A DNA stretch of 64,000 nt. Origin: Dyadobacter diqingensis (GTDB lineage: Bacteria; Bacteroidota; Bacteroidia; Cytophagales; Spirosomataceae). The notes under the pieces are model-generated. The model had not been told where the DNA came from, made no database searches, and was given only the letters and a program-made list of their open reading frames with translations. The stretch's first letter is position 1. Each line of letters opens with the position of its first letter. Position numbers and translations under genes: made by a program. Where the stretch lies: positions 1,126,033-1,190,032 of the forward strand of contig NZ_JAMXKF010000001.1 in NCBI RefSeq assembly GCF_024220585.1, given 5' to 3'. Shown here in pieces: positions 1-8,430 of this stretch.

Positions 1-730
1 CCAGTAAATCCACATGCATTTTGCTGTTATCGACAATACTAAAAAGCGCGGTACCAGGCTGTACATTACTGCCAATTTTGATATTCACCTCTGTGATATA
101 TCCGGATATGGGCGCAGTGACAGCAACGGTCGATGAAATATTACCGGCACCAGAACCGCTGATATGCAAAAGGCTTAATTGTTTTTTCAGCGAGTTATAC
201 TTTACCTTTTCCGTTTCATAATCAGATTTTACTTTCTGAAATGCCTTTTTCGCGTTTACATTCTCTTCCGATAAGGTTTTTTGTCTTTCAAATTCGGCAC
301 TTAAAAATTCCAGATTACTCTCCGAGGTCAGATATGCTTCCTGAAGTTTCGTAAACTCCGGACTTTCCAGTGTCGCAATAGTCTGACCTGCATTAACATG
401 CTGGCCTTCGATCACCTTAATGGATTTTACAATGCCCGCCATGAATACCGACACATCCGCCTGATTCTGAGGCGGGAGTTTTGTATAACCGTTCGCATTG
501 ATGACTTCGCTCAGATTTTTCGGTTCAAAAGTCCCCAGCACAATATCCGACGCGTTATACTGTGCTTCGGTAAGCTCTACCTCCTTATTTTTAGGCTCTT
601 CATGTTCCTTTTCTGAATGTTTTTCTTCCTCTTCTTTATCCGTTTCTGCTGGTCTCTGGCAGGAAAAGATGCCTCCAAGTAAGAATAACCCCAGCATAAA
701 ACTTATATATATAATCTTTTTCGTGTTCAT
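1..730 (-). CDS. Heavy-metal RND efflux periplasmic adaptor subunit (CusB/CzcB family), partial
   Basis: Membrane-fusion subunit that links an inner-membrane RND metal pump to its outer-membrane channel. The gene runs off the left edge, so only about 243 N-terminal residues are visible. The ATG begins at base 730, with AGGA a few bases upstream and only six bases after the pump gene's stop, so the two are co-transcribed. A hydrophobic leader ends at Cys24 (IFSC), which suggests a lipoprotein. It is followed by a Glu/Lys/His-rich stretch (EEEEKHSEKEHEE) that could hold metal ions. Next come a lipoyl-like half (GIVKSIKVIEGQHVNAGQTI), a coiled-coil hairpin (about residues 105-165) and the returning lipoyl half (APISGYITEVNIKIGSNVQP). 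The order is known for CusB-type adaptors. The metal cannot be told from this fragment. Confidence 0.9.
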   Translation of the reverse strand, partial: MNTKKIIYISFMLGLFLLGGIFSCQRPAETDKEEEEKHSEKEHEEPKNKEVELTEAQYNASDIVLGTFEPKNLSEVINANGYTKLPPQNQADVSVFMAGIVKSIKVIEGQHVNAGQTIATLESPEFTKLQEAYLTSESNLEFLSAEFERQKTLSEENVNAKKAFQKVKSDYETEKVKYNSLKKQLSLLHISGSGAGNISSTVAVTAPISGYITEVNIKIGSNVQPGTALFSIVDNSKMHVDLL

Positions 731-736
731 TATTTC

Positions 737-3700
737 CTATTGGTTTAATACATATTGCAGGCCTGCAAATGCCTGGTTAAAGTCCGCGACCGCCCTCAGA
801 TAATTCATTTCAATATCCAAAGCTGTTTGAACACCCTGGAGATATTCCACATAGGAAATTTCTCCGCTTTCATAACCTCTTGCAGCGTTGGTAGAAATCG
901 TCTGTGCATTCGGTAGCGCAGAGGCGAGATAATAATCCACCAGCGACTGAGAAGTGTAGAGCTGGGTTAACTGCTGCTGGTACTGACTTTGCAGCTGCGA
1001 TGCCAGATAATCTGCATTTTTCTGCTGCATTTGAATATTTGTTTCCGCAGCCTGTATTTTGGATTTATAACTCTTCGAGAAAATCGGAATGGCAATACCG
1101 GCCTTAAAACCCTGAAAACGGGGGGCTCCGTTATAACTGACCGTCCGGCCATTTATTTCCTGATTGCCAGTCAGCGACTGAATGAAATATCCAGCCGTAA
1201 AATCAGGCATCAGCATCGCCTTTTCAAGATTTTTACCTGCTCTTGCCATTTCCACCTGTTGCACGGCATGAAGAAAAGCAGGATTTTGCCTGATTGCCGT
1301 ACTATCGAGCAACGATGTTACGGGCTGTGTATTGAAAACAGTATCACGGACCATAAAATCCGAGTCCAGGTTAAGCAGCACCCTCAGTTTTGACTTCTCA
1401 ATTTTGATCAGACTTTCATTTTGATGAATTCTTTGACGGATTTCATCTTGCCGCGTCACGGCCGTTGTCTTTTCCAACAGATTGGTTTCACCGGTTTCAA
1501 ACCGTAACGTGGCAGCTTTAACGAACTGTCCCAACAGACGGTTTTGTTTTTCAAGTAAACCATTTAGCTTATTGAGATAAAGAATGGCAACCCAGTTTTG
1601 GCGGATCACATAGGTAATCTCTCTTCTGGACTGATCCAGTTTTAACTCGCTTCCTTTAAGGTTACTATTAAGCACTTCCCTGCGCGCACTGTATTGAAAC
1701 GGACTGAAATTTTGGGAGATATCATAATTCTGATCAAACGCCTTCGTGTTATATTGCCCGAACATTCCACCAATATTGGTTTTGGGGAGATCAAACGCAG
1801 AACCTTTTAACTGGGATTGCATCTTGATTTCAAGCTCTCCCGCCGAAAGAAGCTGGTTATTTTTTAGTCCCAGCGCTATGGCTTCTTGCAGATCCAGCGT
1901 CTTCACCGGCTGCGCATTGGCTCCCGAAAAAGACAAAATAATCAGCAGCACCGCTATCACCGATGATTTACCCGTTTCCAGACCTTTCTCAAAATACCAG
2001 TAGAGGATCGGTAAAACAATAAGAGTTAAAAGTGTGGCACTGATCAGCCCGCCAATCACGACGGTCGCGAGCGGTTTTTGAACCTCTGCACCGGCACTTG
2101 TACTTAAAGCCATGGGAAGAAAACCCAGCGAGGCCACGGCCGCGGTCATCATGACAGGTCGCAAACGAATATGCGTTCCAACCTTGATACGCTCCATCAA
2201 ATCAGAAACGCCTTCGGCCTTAAGTTGATTGAAATAGCCGATGAGCACAATACCGTTCAAAACCGCAACCCCGAACAAAGCGATAAAACCAACGCCAGCC
2301 GAAATACTGAAAGGCATGTCACGGATCCAAAGTGCAAACACACCCCCAATTGCAGAAAACGGGATAGCCGTATAAATCAGCATGGATTGGGTTATCGAAC
2401 GAAAAGTAAAATAGAGCAGTACAAAAATTAATAAAAGTGCCACAGGAACTGCCACAGCAAGCCTTTTATTGGCTTTGACAAGATTTTCAAACTGTCCGCC
2501 ATACGTGACATAATAACCCGGTGGCAGTTTCAGTTTCTTATCCAGCTTCATCTGAATCTCGTCGATCACCGTTTTTACATCTTTATTTCTGACGTTAAAC
2601 CCGACGACAATTCTGCGTTTCCCTTCTTCCCTGCTGATTTGCATGGGGCCGGGCTCGTAGTTGATATCGGCAACCTGTTCCAGTGGAATCTGACTGCCGG
2701 AAGGAAGCGAAACAAAAAGTGTTTTTAGATTTGAAATATCCTGTCTGCGGTCAATGGCGAGGCGAACCACCATATCAAAACGTTTTTCGCCTTCGTACAC
2801 CACACCTGCAACTTCACCCGCAAAACCGGTCCGGATGACTTTATTGAGATCTCCCACATTTAGCCCGTAAAGCGCAAGTTTGTCCTTATTATACCGCACC
2901 GTAATCTGGGGTAAGCCGGAAACCCGTTCCGCTTTTGCATCCGTAACGCCTTCAATACCCTGAATAAGTTGCAGAACATCATCACCGGCACTGACGAGTC
3001 TGTCAATATCTTCTCCAAAAATCTTGATCGCCACATCGCTGCGGATGCCAGTCATCAGCTCATTAAACCGCATCTGAATCGGCTGGGAAAATTCCGTCGT
3101 TACCCCGGGGATTGTTTCAAGCGCTTCCTCCATTTTGGCCATCAGCTCCTCCTTGGTCGTGGCTGACGTCCATTCACTTTTATCTTTTAAAATGATAATC
3201 ATATCCCCTGCTTCCATCGGCATCGGGTCTGTCGGGATTTCAGCGCTGCCGATCTTCGTTACGATCATTTTCACTTCCGGAAACTTCGCTTTCAATATCT
3301 GCTCTGCCTTTGTTGTTGCTTCAATTTCTTGCGTTAAAGAACTTCCGGAAGCAATAATCAGGTGCGTTGCAATATCCCCTTCATCCAAAGTAGGAATAAA
3401 TTCCCCGCCCAAAGTGCTAAAAACAAAGCCAGCAATAACCAAAAGTGCGAAGGCCGTTAATATGACAAGTCCTTTCATTTTCAGCGACCAGGCAAGTACG
3501 GGCTGATAAACACGCTGTAACGCATTCATGATTTTATCACTGATATTGATTTTATGACCGGTTTCCTTTTTCAAAACCAGCGCACTCATCATCGGGATGT
3601 AGGTTAATGACAGAATAAACGCACCGAGAATCGCAAACGAAACAGTTTGTGCCATAGGCCCGAACATTTTTCCTTCTATACCAACCAAAGCCAGAATCGG

Positions 3701-5077
3701 CAGATAAACGATCAGAATAATAATTTCACCGAAGGCAGCGCTGCTACGAATTTTGGAAGATGCTTCATAAATCTCCTGATCCATTTCAGCAGCAGTCAGT
3801 TTCCCTTTGGTGCTGATCTGTAATCGATGAATGATGGATTCAACGATGATGACGGCCCCGTCCACAATCAATCCGAAATCAATCGCGCCCAGCGACATCA
3901 GGTTTCCTGAAACACCGAACAGGTGCATCATGCTCACCGCAAATAGCAGCGACAAAGGGATCACCGATGCAACCACGAGACCTGCCCGTAGATTTCCAAT
4001 CAGCAGTATCAACACAAAAATGACGATCAGTGCCCCTTCGAGAAGATTTTTCTCAACAGTTCCAATCGCCCGGTCAACCAGTTTGGTCCTGTCTACAAAG
4101 GCTTCGATGGAAACTCCTTCCGGTAAAGATTTTTTAATTTGCTCCATCTTAGCCTTAACACTGGAAACCACTTCGGCGCTGTTTTCACCTTTCAGCATCA
4201 TCACCATGCCACTAACCTCCTCGCCTTTTCCATCTTTCGTAACCGCTCCATAACGGATACTGCTGCCAATCTGAACCGTAGCCACATCACGGATAAGAAT
4301 TGGAATCTCGTTTTTGGTTTTGACAACGATCTTGTTGATCGCATCAATTCCGTTGACCATGCCGATCCCACGGATGAAATAAGCATACGGCTTCTTGTCG
4401 ATGTAAGCGCCACCCGTATTTTCGTTGTTCAATTCCAGCGCATCCAGTATTTCTGCGATGGTGGTATTCATTGCCTTCAATTTATCGGGCTCTATCGCGA
4501 TTTCATATTGTTTTAAACTCCCGCCAAGGGTATTGACCTCCGCCACGCCGGGTGTTCCAATAAGCTGCGGCCGTATAATCCAGTCCTGAATCGTCCTGAG
4601 GTCGGTGGCGGAATATTGCTTTTCAAATCCTTTTTGCGGAAAAACGACATACTGATAGATCTCTCCCAGCCCTGTGCTGATGGGTGCAAGTTCCGGATTT
4701 CCCAAACCCTTCGGAATTGTATTTTCGGCTTCTTTAAGGCGCTCCGAAATTTGGGCTCTCGCCCAGTATATATCTACGTTTTCCTCAAAAACAACGGTAA
4801 CCACACTCAATCCAAACCTGCTGATTGACCGTAATTCCACGATTTTGGGAATAGGTTTTATGGCCAGCTCGATCGGATAAGTAATAAATTGCTCAACTTC
4901 CTGCGTTGCCAGCGTTGGCGAAGTAGTAATGATCTGCACCTGATTGTTGGTAATATCAGGCAGGGCATCGATAGGCAGTTTGCTAAGTGAATAGCTGCCC
5001 ACACCTATCAGCGCCAACATACACAAGCCAATAATAAACTTGTTATGTATACTGAAATGAATGATTTTATCTAACAT
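737..5077 (-). CDS. CusA/CzcA-family RND heavy-metal pump fused to a TolC-like outer-membrane channel
   Basis: A 1446-residue proton-driven metal efflux pump with its own outer-membrane factor attached. Residues 1 to about 1035 are a full HME-type RND pump: first membrane segment at about 12-31, large periplasmic loops, and the proton-relay helix GAIDFGLIVDGAVIIVE at about 394-410. Residues about 1057-1446 are a TolC/CzcC-like outer-membrane efflux domain (LDLQEAIALGLKNNQLL, long coiled coils, closing LQYVLNQ). Between them lies a second hydrophobic segment, SSVIAVLLIILSFSGANAQ, that looks like an intact signal peptide with a cleavage site. RND pumps alone are about 1040 residues, so this is a real fusion. 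It is a recurring arrangement in Bacteroidota. The adaptor follows six bases downstream; the DUF6660 gene lies upstream on the same strand. Confidence 0.95.
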   Translation of the reverse strand: MLDKIIHFSIHNKFIIGLCMLALIGVGSYSLSKLPIDALPDITNNQVQIITTSPTLATQEVEQFITYPIELAIKPIPKIVELRSISRFGLSVVTVVFEENVDIYWARAQISERLKEAENTIPKGLGNPELAPISTGLGEIYQYVVFPQKGFEKQYSATDLRTIQDWIIRPQLIGTPGVAEVNTLGGSLKQYEIAIEPDKLKAMNTTIAEILDALELNNENTGGAYIDKKPYAYFIRGIGMVNGIDAINKIVVKTKNEIPILIRDVATVQIGSSIRYGAVTKDGKGEEVSGMVMMLKGENSAEVVSSVKAKMEQIKKSLPEGVSIEAFVDRTKLVDRAIGTVEKNLLEGALIVIFVLILLIGNLRAGLVVASVIPLSLLFAVSMMHLFGVSGNLMSLGAIDFGLIVDGAVIIVESIIHRLQISTKGKLTAAEMDQEIYEASSKIRSSAAFGEIIILIVYLPILALVGIEGKMFGPMAQTVSFAILGAFILSLTYIPMMSALVLKKETGHKINISDKIMNALQRVYQPVLAWSLKMKGLVILTAFALLVIAGFVFSTLGGEFIPTLDEGDIATHLIIASGSSLTQEIEATTKAEQILKAKFPEVKMIVTKIGSAEIPTDPMPMEAGDMIIILKDKSEWTSATTKEELMAKMEEALETIPGVTTEFSQPIQMRFNELMTGIRSDVAIKIFGEDIDRLVSAGDDVLQLIQGIEGVTDAKAERVSGLPQITVRYNKDKLALYGLNVGDLNKVIRTGFAGEVAGVVYEGEKRFDMVVRLAIDRRQDISNLKTLFVSLPSGSQIPLEQVADINYEPGPMQISREEGKRRIVVGFNVRNKDVKTVIDEIQMKLDKKLKLPPGYYVTYGGQFENLVKANKRLAVAVPVALLLIFVLLYFTFRSITQSMLIYTAIPFSAIGGVFALWIRDMPFSISAGVGFIALFGVAVLNGIVLIGYFNQLKAEGVSDLMERIKVGTHIRLRPVMMTAAVASLGFLPMALSTSAGAEVQKPLATVVIGGLISATLLTLIVLPILYWYFEKGLETGKSSVIAVLLIILSFSGANAQPVKTLDLQEAIALGLKNNQLLSAGELEIKMQSQLKGSAFDLPKTNIGGMFGQYNTKAFDQNYDISQNFSPFQYSARREVLNSNLKGSELKLDQSRREITYVIRQNWVAILYLNKLNGLLEKQNRLLGQFVKAATLRFETGETNLLEKTTAVTRQDEIRQRIHQNESLIKIEKSKLRVLLNLDSDFMVRDTVFNTQPVTSLLDSTAIRQNPAFLHAVQQVEMARAGKNLEKAMLMPDFTAGYFIQSLTGNQEINGRTVSYNGAPRFQGFKAGIAIPIFSKSYKSKIQAAETNIQMQQKNADYLASQLQSQYQQQLTQLYTSQSLVDYYLASALPNAQTISTNAARGYESGEISYVEYLQGVQTALDIEMNYLRAVADFNQAFAGLQYVLNQ

Positions 5078-5169
5078 GAAAATTTAATTACCAAATAACG
5101 AATAGGACAAAGTGCCGATGCCAACCCAGCGGGCCAGAACCTTAACTTTTCACCAAAAACAAGACGTTA

Positions 5170-5490
5170 TTAAGCAATCTTCGGCGGCTGCCAAATGGAG
5201 AAGGAAATTTCAGGGCGGGATGAAACCTGATAATTCGGGAATTTTAAAGAGGCGAAAACTGCCCTGGGATTTTCAACAGCTGCGGTGGTATATTGAAAAA
5301 CCGTGGAAGCCGCACAGCAGCTGCACGTACAAAAAGGTGTACAGGCTTCTGTAACGTGTTCGTGAGCCTTATGCTCCGAAGCCGCAGAAATTTTCAGCTC
5401 CTCCTTGTCATTACATTCCTTCACATCGCCGCACGGGAAGCACGACAACGTTAAAATGTAAAGACTTAATATGAGCTTGAATATTTTCAT
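5170..5490 (-). CDS. DUF6660 family small Cys/His-rich exported protein
   Basis: A 106-residue protein starting MKIFKLILSLYILTLSCFPC, which is a signal peptide. The middle holds a metal-ligand-like cluster, HKAHEHVTEACTPFCTCSCC, with three His and five Cys. The length and motif fit DUF6660, a family I know beside CusA-type pumps in Bacteroidota. A role in periplasmic metal binding or sensing is inference. It is the first gene of the minus-strand efflux cluster, 92 bases before the pump. The longer start at 5499 is unlikely because it falls inside a TATCTTTG promoter box (5497-5504). The chosen ATG at 5490 lies about where transcription should begin, so the message may be leaderless. Confidence 0.75.
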   Translation of the reverse strand: MKIFKLILSLYILTLSCFPCGDVKECNDKEELKISAASEHKAHEHVTEACTPFCTCSCCAASTVFQYTTAAVENPRAVFASLKFPNYQVSSRPEISFSIWQPPKIA

Positions 5491-5496
5491 CGGGGG

Positions 5497-5504
5497 CAAA
5501 GATA
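5497..5504 (-). promoter_or_regulatory. Bacteroidota -7 promoter box (TATCTTTG) for the metal-efflux operon
   Basis: On the minus strand the sequence reads TATCTTTGCCCCCGATG. It matches the Bacteroidota TAnnTTTG box exactly and ends six bases before the ATG of the DUF6660 gene. No convincing TTTG -33 element is visible at the usual distance. Confidence 0.5.
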
Positions 5505-5610
5505 GGAAATTGAGAATAGAAAAAAGTTATTACCAAAATGAATTTAAGCAGGAAATCAAATATCGTGTTTCCAAATATAGAAACTATTTGTATCTTTAAT
5601 AAAAAATACA

Positions 5611-5953
5611 TTGCAATACTTTCACACACTATTTCTGGAAGAAGTCGATAAGTTTTTGGAGGGCCTTGAAAAAAAAGGCGACCCGAAAGATTCTGTATAA
5701 CATTGAACTTGCAGAGCAAACCAATGATCCGCGATTATTTAAAAAACTAAATAATGACATCTGGGAATTCAGGACCCGGTATGGTAGTCAGCAAATCAGA
5801 TTATTGGCGTTTTGGGATAAAACGGATGGAACAAATACCTTGGTACTCGCAACACATGGTTTTATAAAAAAGGTCGATAAAATTCCGTCAAATGAAATCG
5901 AGCGTGCAACAAACATTAGAGCAAGATATTTTGAAAGCAAACTTAAAAGATAA
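5611..5953 (+). CDS. HigB/RelE-type toxin (phage Gp49-like family), apparently frameshifted
   Basis: mRNA-interferase-type toxin of a toxin-antitoxin pair. The uninterrupted frame 5666-5953 begins with TTG and gives KKKATRKILYNIELAEQ through NNDIWEFRTRYGSQQIRLLAFWDK to LVLATHGFIKKVDKIP, the core of the Gp49-like/HigB family. The missing N-terminus lies just upstream in another frame (FLEEVDKFLEGLEK, 5632-5673). The two frames meet in a run of eight A at 5669-5676, and dropping one A would join them into EGLEKKATRKIL, which fits the family. No ATG is seen in the upstream frame; TTG at 5611 is the best candidate. As written, the gene is broken unless slippage restores it. The antitoxin follows four bases after the stop. 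Confidence 0.75.
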
Positions 5954-5957
5954 CGTT

Positions 5958-6284
5958 ATGGAAAATACAGAAATGAAAGCCTTGTCGTTGGCAGAAATGA
6001 AAGATAAGTTTCTCGGAAAAACGGGAACAGTCGAGAGAGATGAATATGAGTATGAACTTAGGATGGATATTTTGGGCAGAATGATTAAAACTGCCCGACA
6101 GGAGCGTAAGCTGACACAAGAGGAATTGGGTCAACTGATTGGGGTTCAAAAAGCACAGATATCAAAACTTGAAAGTAGCGCTAATAGTGCGACGATTGAT
6201 ACAATCTTAAAAGTATTCAAAGCTTTAAACGCCGACATCCATTTCAATGTAACTTTGGAAAATCAACGGTTACAATTGATCTAG
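5958..6284 (+). CDS. HigA-like antitoxin, XRE-family helix-turn-helix
   Basis: A 108-residue DNA-binding antitoxin. I chose the ATG at 5958 (MENTEMKALSLAEMKDKF), four bases after the toxin stop. A longer frame from 5892 overlaps the toxin by 62 bases and adds no family-like sequence. The C-terminal half is an XRE helix-turn-helix (MIKTARQERKLTQEELGQL followed by GVQKAQISKLE). Toxin first and antitoxin second is the HigBA order. It should neutralise the upstream HigB-like toxin and repress the shared promoter. If the toxin frame is truly broken, this may be an orphan antitoxin. Confidence 0.85.
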   Translation: MENTEMKALSLAEMKDKFLGKTGTVERDEYEYELRMDILGRMIKTARQERKLTQEELGQLIGVQKAQISKLESSANSATIDTILKVFKALNADIHFNVTLENQRLQLI

Positions 6285-6291
6285 TGCGAAT

Positions 6292-6315
6292 AAAGCCTAC
6301 CGGGCGATAGGCTTT
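6292..6315. terminator. Hairpin between convergent higA and ygiC-like genes
   Basis: AAAGCCTA pairs with TAGGCTTT around an eight-base loop. The A/T-flanked stem lies between two convergent genes and could end transcription from either side. Confidence 0.4.
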
Positions 6316-6344
6316 AAGACTCACAACTTTTAGCCAGCAGTTAT

Positions 6345-7517
6345 TTATTCAACAATATGCCCAACAAACTGCGCGGTATTGTCAAGAATTTTTCCACCGC
6401 GACGAAAGCCCAGTGCGCAGGGTTCCCCGGTATAAAATACGCCCGCCTGATAAGAAAAACCTTCTCCATCTACGGGGAATTCGGTATATTCCTGATAAAC
6501 TCTTTTTTGGGAGTCATAGTCTCCCTCTACCTTTTCCAACACTTCGCCGCCCTTTTCCATAATGGAAACATTGGCGCCTTCCCGGCCGAAAAGCACTTTA
6601 CTTACCGACTTTTTGTGCGTAATCGGATGGCGTTCCGTTTGCAATAGCAACGGATGATATGGGAATAAATCCCACAATACTTTTAAAATATACTTCGACT
6701 GAAATAACAAAGTATACGCCGGGTTCAAAATGACAGCGCGACGGTTTTTAACAATATCTGTGAGCATGACAGCCAATTCAGGTTCGTCGTCGCCGATATA
6801 TTCCCAGGGAATCAGTTTGAACCAGAAATCAAAACGGACAAAATTACCCGAACCGGAAGTCTCCTGTTTAAAAATTCCTTCCTGAGCAAATTCTACTTCA
6901 TCGATGTAAGCAAAATCAACCTCGAACCCTGCTTCTTTTGCCGCCTCGGAAAGGATGTTCACGTTGGTGTCATCTTCGGGAAAATCACGCATTGCCGAGA
7001 AAAGGATCGAAGGCGTCAGGTCGTTATTTACCAGTTTTATATACTGAAACTGCCTGACCAGAGTTTCATAAAGTGTGTTAAACTGCTTCGAATCATCCTC
7101 GCCGTTGGTACGTAAATGCGCCCATTGCACCACCGCCGTTTCGGGCAGACAGGTCGCAGTATCCGCGTTAAACTCAATAAGTTTTACCGGTTGATCATCA
7201 AATCCGCCGGCGAGATCGAATCGTCCGTAAAGATGCACATTCCGGTCTTCTTCCCAGGAAAGTTTGACGAGTTCAATCAGGTTTGCCGGAATGCCCATCT
7301 CTGCAAAAAGTTCGTGATCAATCGCATACTGGCCTGCTTCCACAAACATATCATACAATGTCCCAGCCGCTTCATAATATTGGGTAGCCGTTTCTTCGCT
7401 AATGATCACCACTTCTTTACCAAGATATGGCGTTGTGTCCGTACCCAGCATCCAGTTCCATCCAAGTTTTTCAAGTGCCTGCTCCGGAGGATTTGGCAGG
7501 GATTTTAATTTTATCAT
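6345..7517 (-). CDS. Glutathionylspermidine synthase-like ATP-grasp protein (YgiC/YjfC type)
   Basis: A 390-residue ATP-grasp ligase of the glutathionylspermidine synthase fold. It has the synthetase half only, like E. coli YgiC and YjfC, and no amidase domain. Typical segments are GRFDLAGGFDDQPVKLIEFNAD near residue 105-125, KLIPWEY, and the C-terminal FPVDGEGFSYQAGVFYTGEP followed by GFRRGG. The true substrate of YgiC-type proteins is unsettled, so glutathionylspermidine formation should not be assumed. It starts 44 bases after the ygiB-like lipoprotein gene on the same strand. This is the ygiB-ygiC pairing seen in proteobacteria and points to a shared envelope role. Confidence 0.88.
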   Translation of the reverse strand: MIKLKSLPNPPEQALEKLGWNWMLGTDTTPYLGKEVVIISEETATQYYEAAGTLYDMFVEAGQYAIDHELFAEMGIPANLIELVKLSWEEDRNVHLYGRFDLAGGFDDQPVKLIEFNADTATCLPETAVVQWAHLRTNGEDDSKQFNTLYETLVRQFQYIKLVNNDLTPSILFSAMRDFPEDDTNVNILSEAAKEAGFEVDFAYIDEVEFAQEGIFKQETSGSGNFVRFDFWFKLIPWEYIGDDEPELAVMLTDIVKNRRAVILNPAYTLLFQSKYILKVLWDLFPYHPLLLQTERHPITHKKSVSKVLFGREGANVSIMEKGGEVLEKVEGDYDSQKRVYQEYTEFPVDGEGFSYQAGVFYTGEPCALGFRRGGKILDNTAQFVGHIVE

Positions 7518-7561
7518 AAGTATTTAAAAATAGTCAGAAATTTTGATTCGGATGACTTCGG

Positions 7562-8173
7562 TCAGCCTCCGCTTCTTCCTGAAAATCTGCCAAAAAATCC
7601 GCTGCGTCCGCCGGATGGTCTTGAAGTTACCGTTCTTGTTGAACGCGAGGCATTTACATCACTATAAGCACTTTGTGACTTATTGAATGCTCCCGGATTA
7701 GCATAAAACCCTCCACGGGAAGTTTCCCTGTCCCGGTAGTTATTGATGTAACCATTACCAGAATTACGCCCCAGCATATAACCAATTCCTCCATACAAAA
7801 GCATGCTCGAAAGTCCGCTGTGATGCCCCACATAAGACTGGTTATGACGAATTTCATTATCAATTAAAGCTTTTGCCGCAGTGGTCGACAGCGAATCGGT
7901 ATGACCGTCGAGATAAGTCACAATGGCCAGCGACTTGTCTGCTGCCACACTTTCTTCATCGGTAATTTTAAACTCGCCCGGTTTTACCTCTTTAATATGC
8001 GACCGGATCCCTTTGGAATAGGTCGTTTCTTCGTAGCTATAATCAGATTCATCATCCTTTGACGAACAGCCCGTCATCATTGCACCTCCCGACAAAATGG
8101 CAAGTGTTAATGCGCTGCTGAGCGTTATATCCTTGGCCCTTTTTATAAAAGAACCGTTGCGTTGTTGTGTCAT
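7562..8173 (-). CDS. YgiB/UPF0441 (DUF1190)-like lipoprotein
   Basis: A 203-residue exported lipoprotein. The N-terminus carries basic residues, a hydrophobic stretch (ITLSSALTLAILSGGAMM) and a lipobox Cys in MTGC at residue 36. A glycine-rich segment near the middle (SSMLLYGGIGYMLGRNSGNG) and an Arg/Ser/Gly tail (GFFGRFSGRSGG) mirror the architecture of E. coli YgiB (membrane-like MLGR segment, SRSMGG end). Identification rests on that architecture and on the ygiC-like gene next door; overall similarity is modest. Function is unknown. A TACATTTG promoter box lies at 8211-8218. Confidence 0.7.
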   Translation of the reverse strand: MTQQRNGSFIKRAKDITLSSALTLAILSGGAMMTGCSSKDDESDYSYEETTYSKGIRSHIKEVKPGEFKITDEESVAADKSLAIVTYLDGHTDSLSTTAAKALIDNEIRHNQSYVGHHSGLSSMLLYGGIGYMLGRNSGNGYINNYRDRETSRGGFYANPGAFNKSQSAYSDVNASRSTRTVTSRPSGGRSGFFGRFSGRSGG

Positions 8174-8210
8174 GGTTTATAACAGAATTTGTTCCGGTTA
8201 AAGAATATAC

Positions 8211-8218
8211 CAAATGTA
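8211..8218 (-). promoter_or_regulatory. -7 promoter box TACATTTG for the ygiB-ygiC pair
   Basis: The plus strand reads CAAATGTA, which is TACATTTG on the minus strand and matches TAnnTTTG. It lies 38 bases before the ATG at 8173. The -33 element is not clear. Confidence 0.45.
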
Positions 8219-8347
8219 ACGGTTTGCCGGACAGTAGCGAAACCAATTTGTTCAAACGGTCATATCCATTACTTTTAATGTCCTATTTGTTATAAAAGCG
8301 GCTGGCGAAATGGATAAATGGTTTGCAAAAAATTGGACATAAAAAAA

Positions 8348-8369
8348 GATCTGGCCGTTTGGCCAGATC
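8348..8369 (-). terminator. Rho-independent terminator of the class V aminotransferase gene
   Basis: A nine-base perfect stem GATCTGGCC/GGCCAGATC with a four-base loop is followed on the minus strand by seven T. It lies about 60 bases past the stop at 8431. Confidence 0.7.
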
Positions 8370-8393
8370 CAGATCTATCAACTGCCCGAAAGC

Positions 8394-8428
8394 AATTCTT
8401 AATTCTTAATTCTTAATTCTTAATTCTT
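8394..8428. repeat. Five tandem copies of AATTCTT
   Basis: Five exact seven-base units sit between the terminator and the stop codon of the aminotransferase gene, which reads into the edge of the array. The unit is suited to copy-number change by replication slippage. Confidence 0.9.
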
Positions 8429-8430
8429 AA

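Noticed and set aside
3831-4253. Long plus-strand frame opposite the efflux pump gene
   Set aside because: It is a shadow of the strongly conserved minus-strand RND gene and resembles no protein family.
5669-5676. Programmed -1 ribosomal frameshift in the HigB-like gene
   Set aside because: Joining the two frames needs a +1 shift (loss of one A), not -1. Slippage of RNA polymerase, an indel or a sequencing error fit better.
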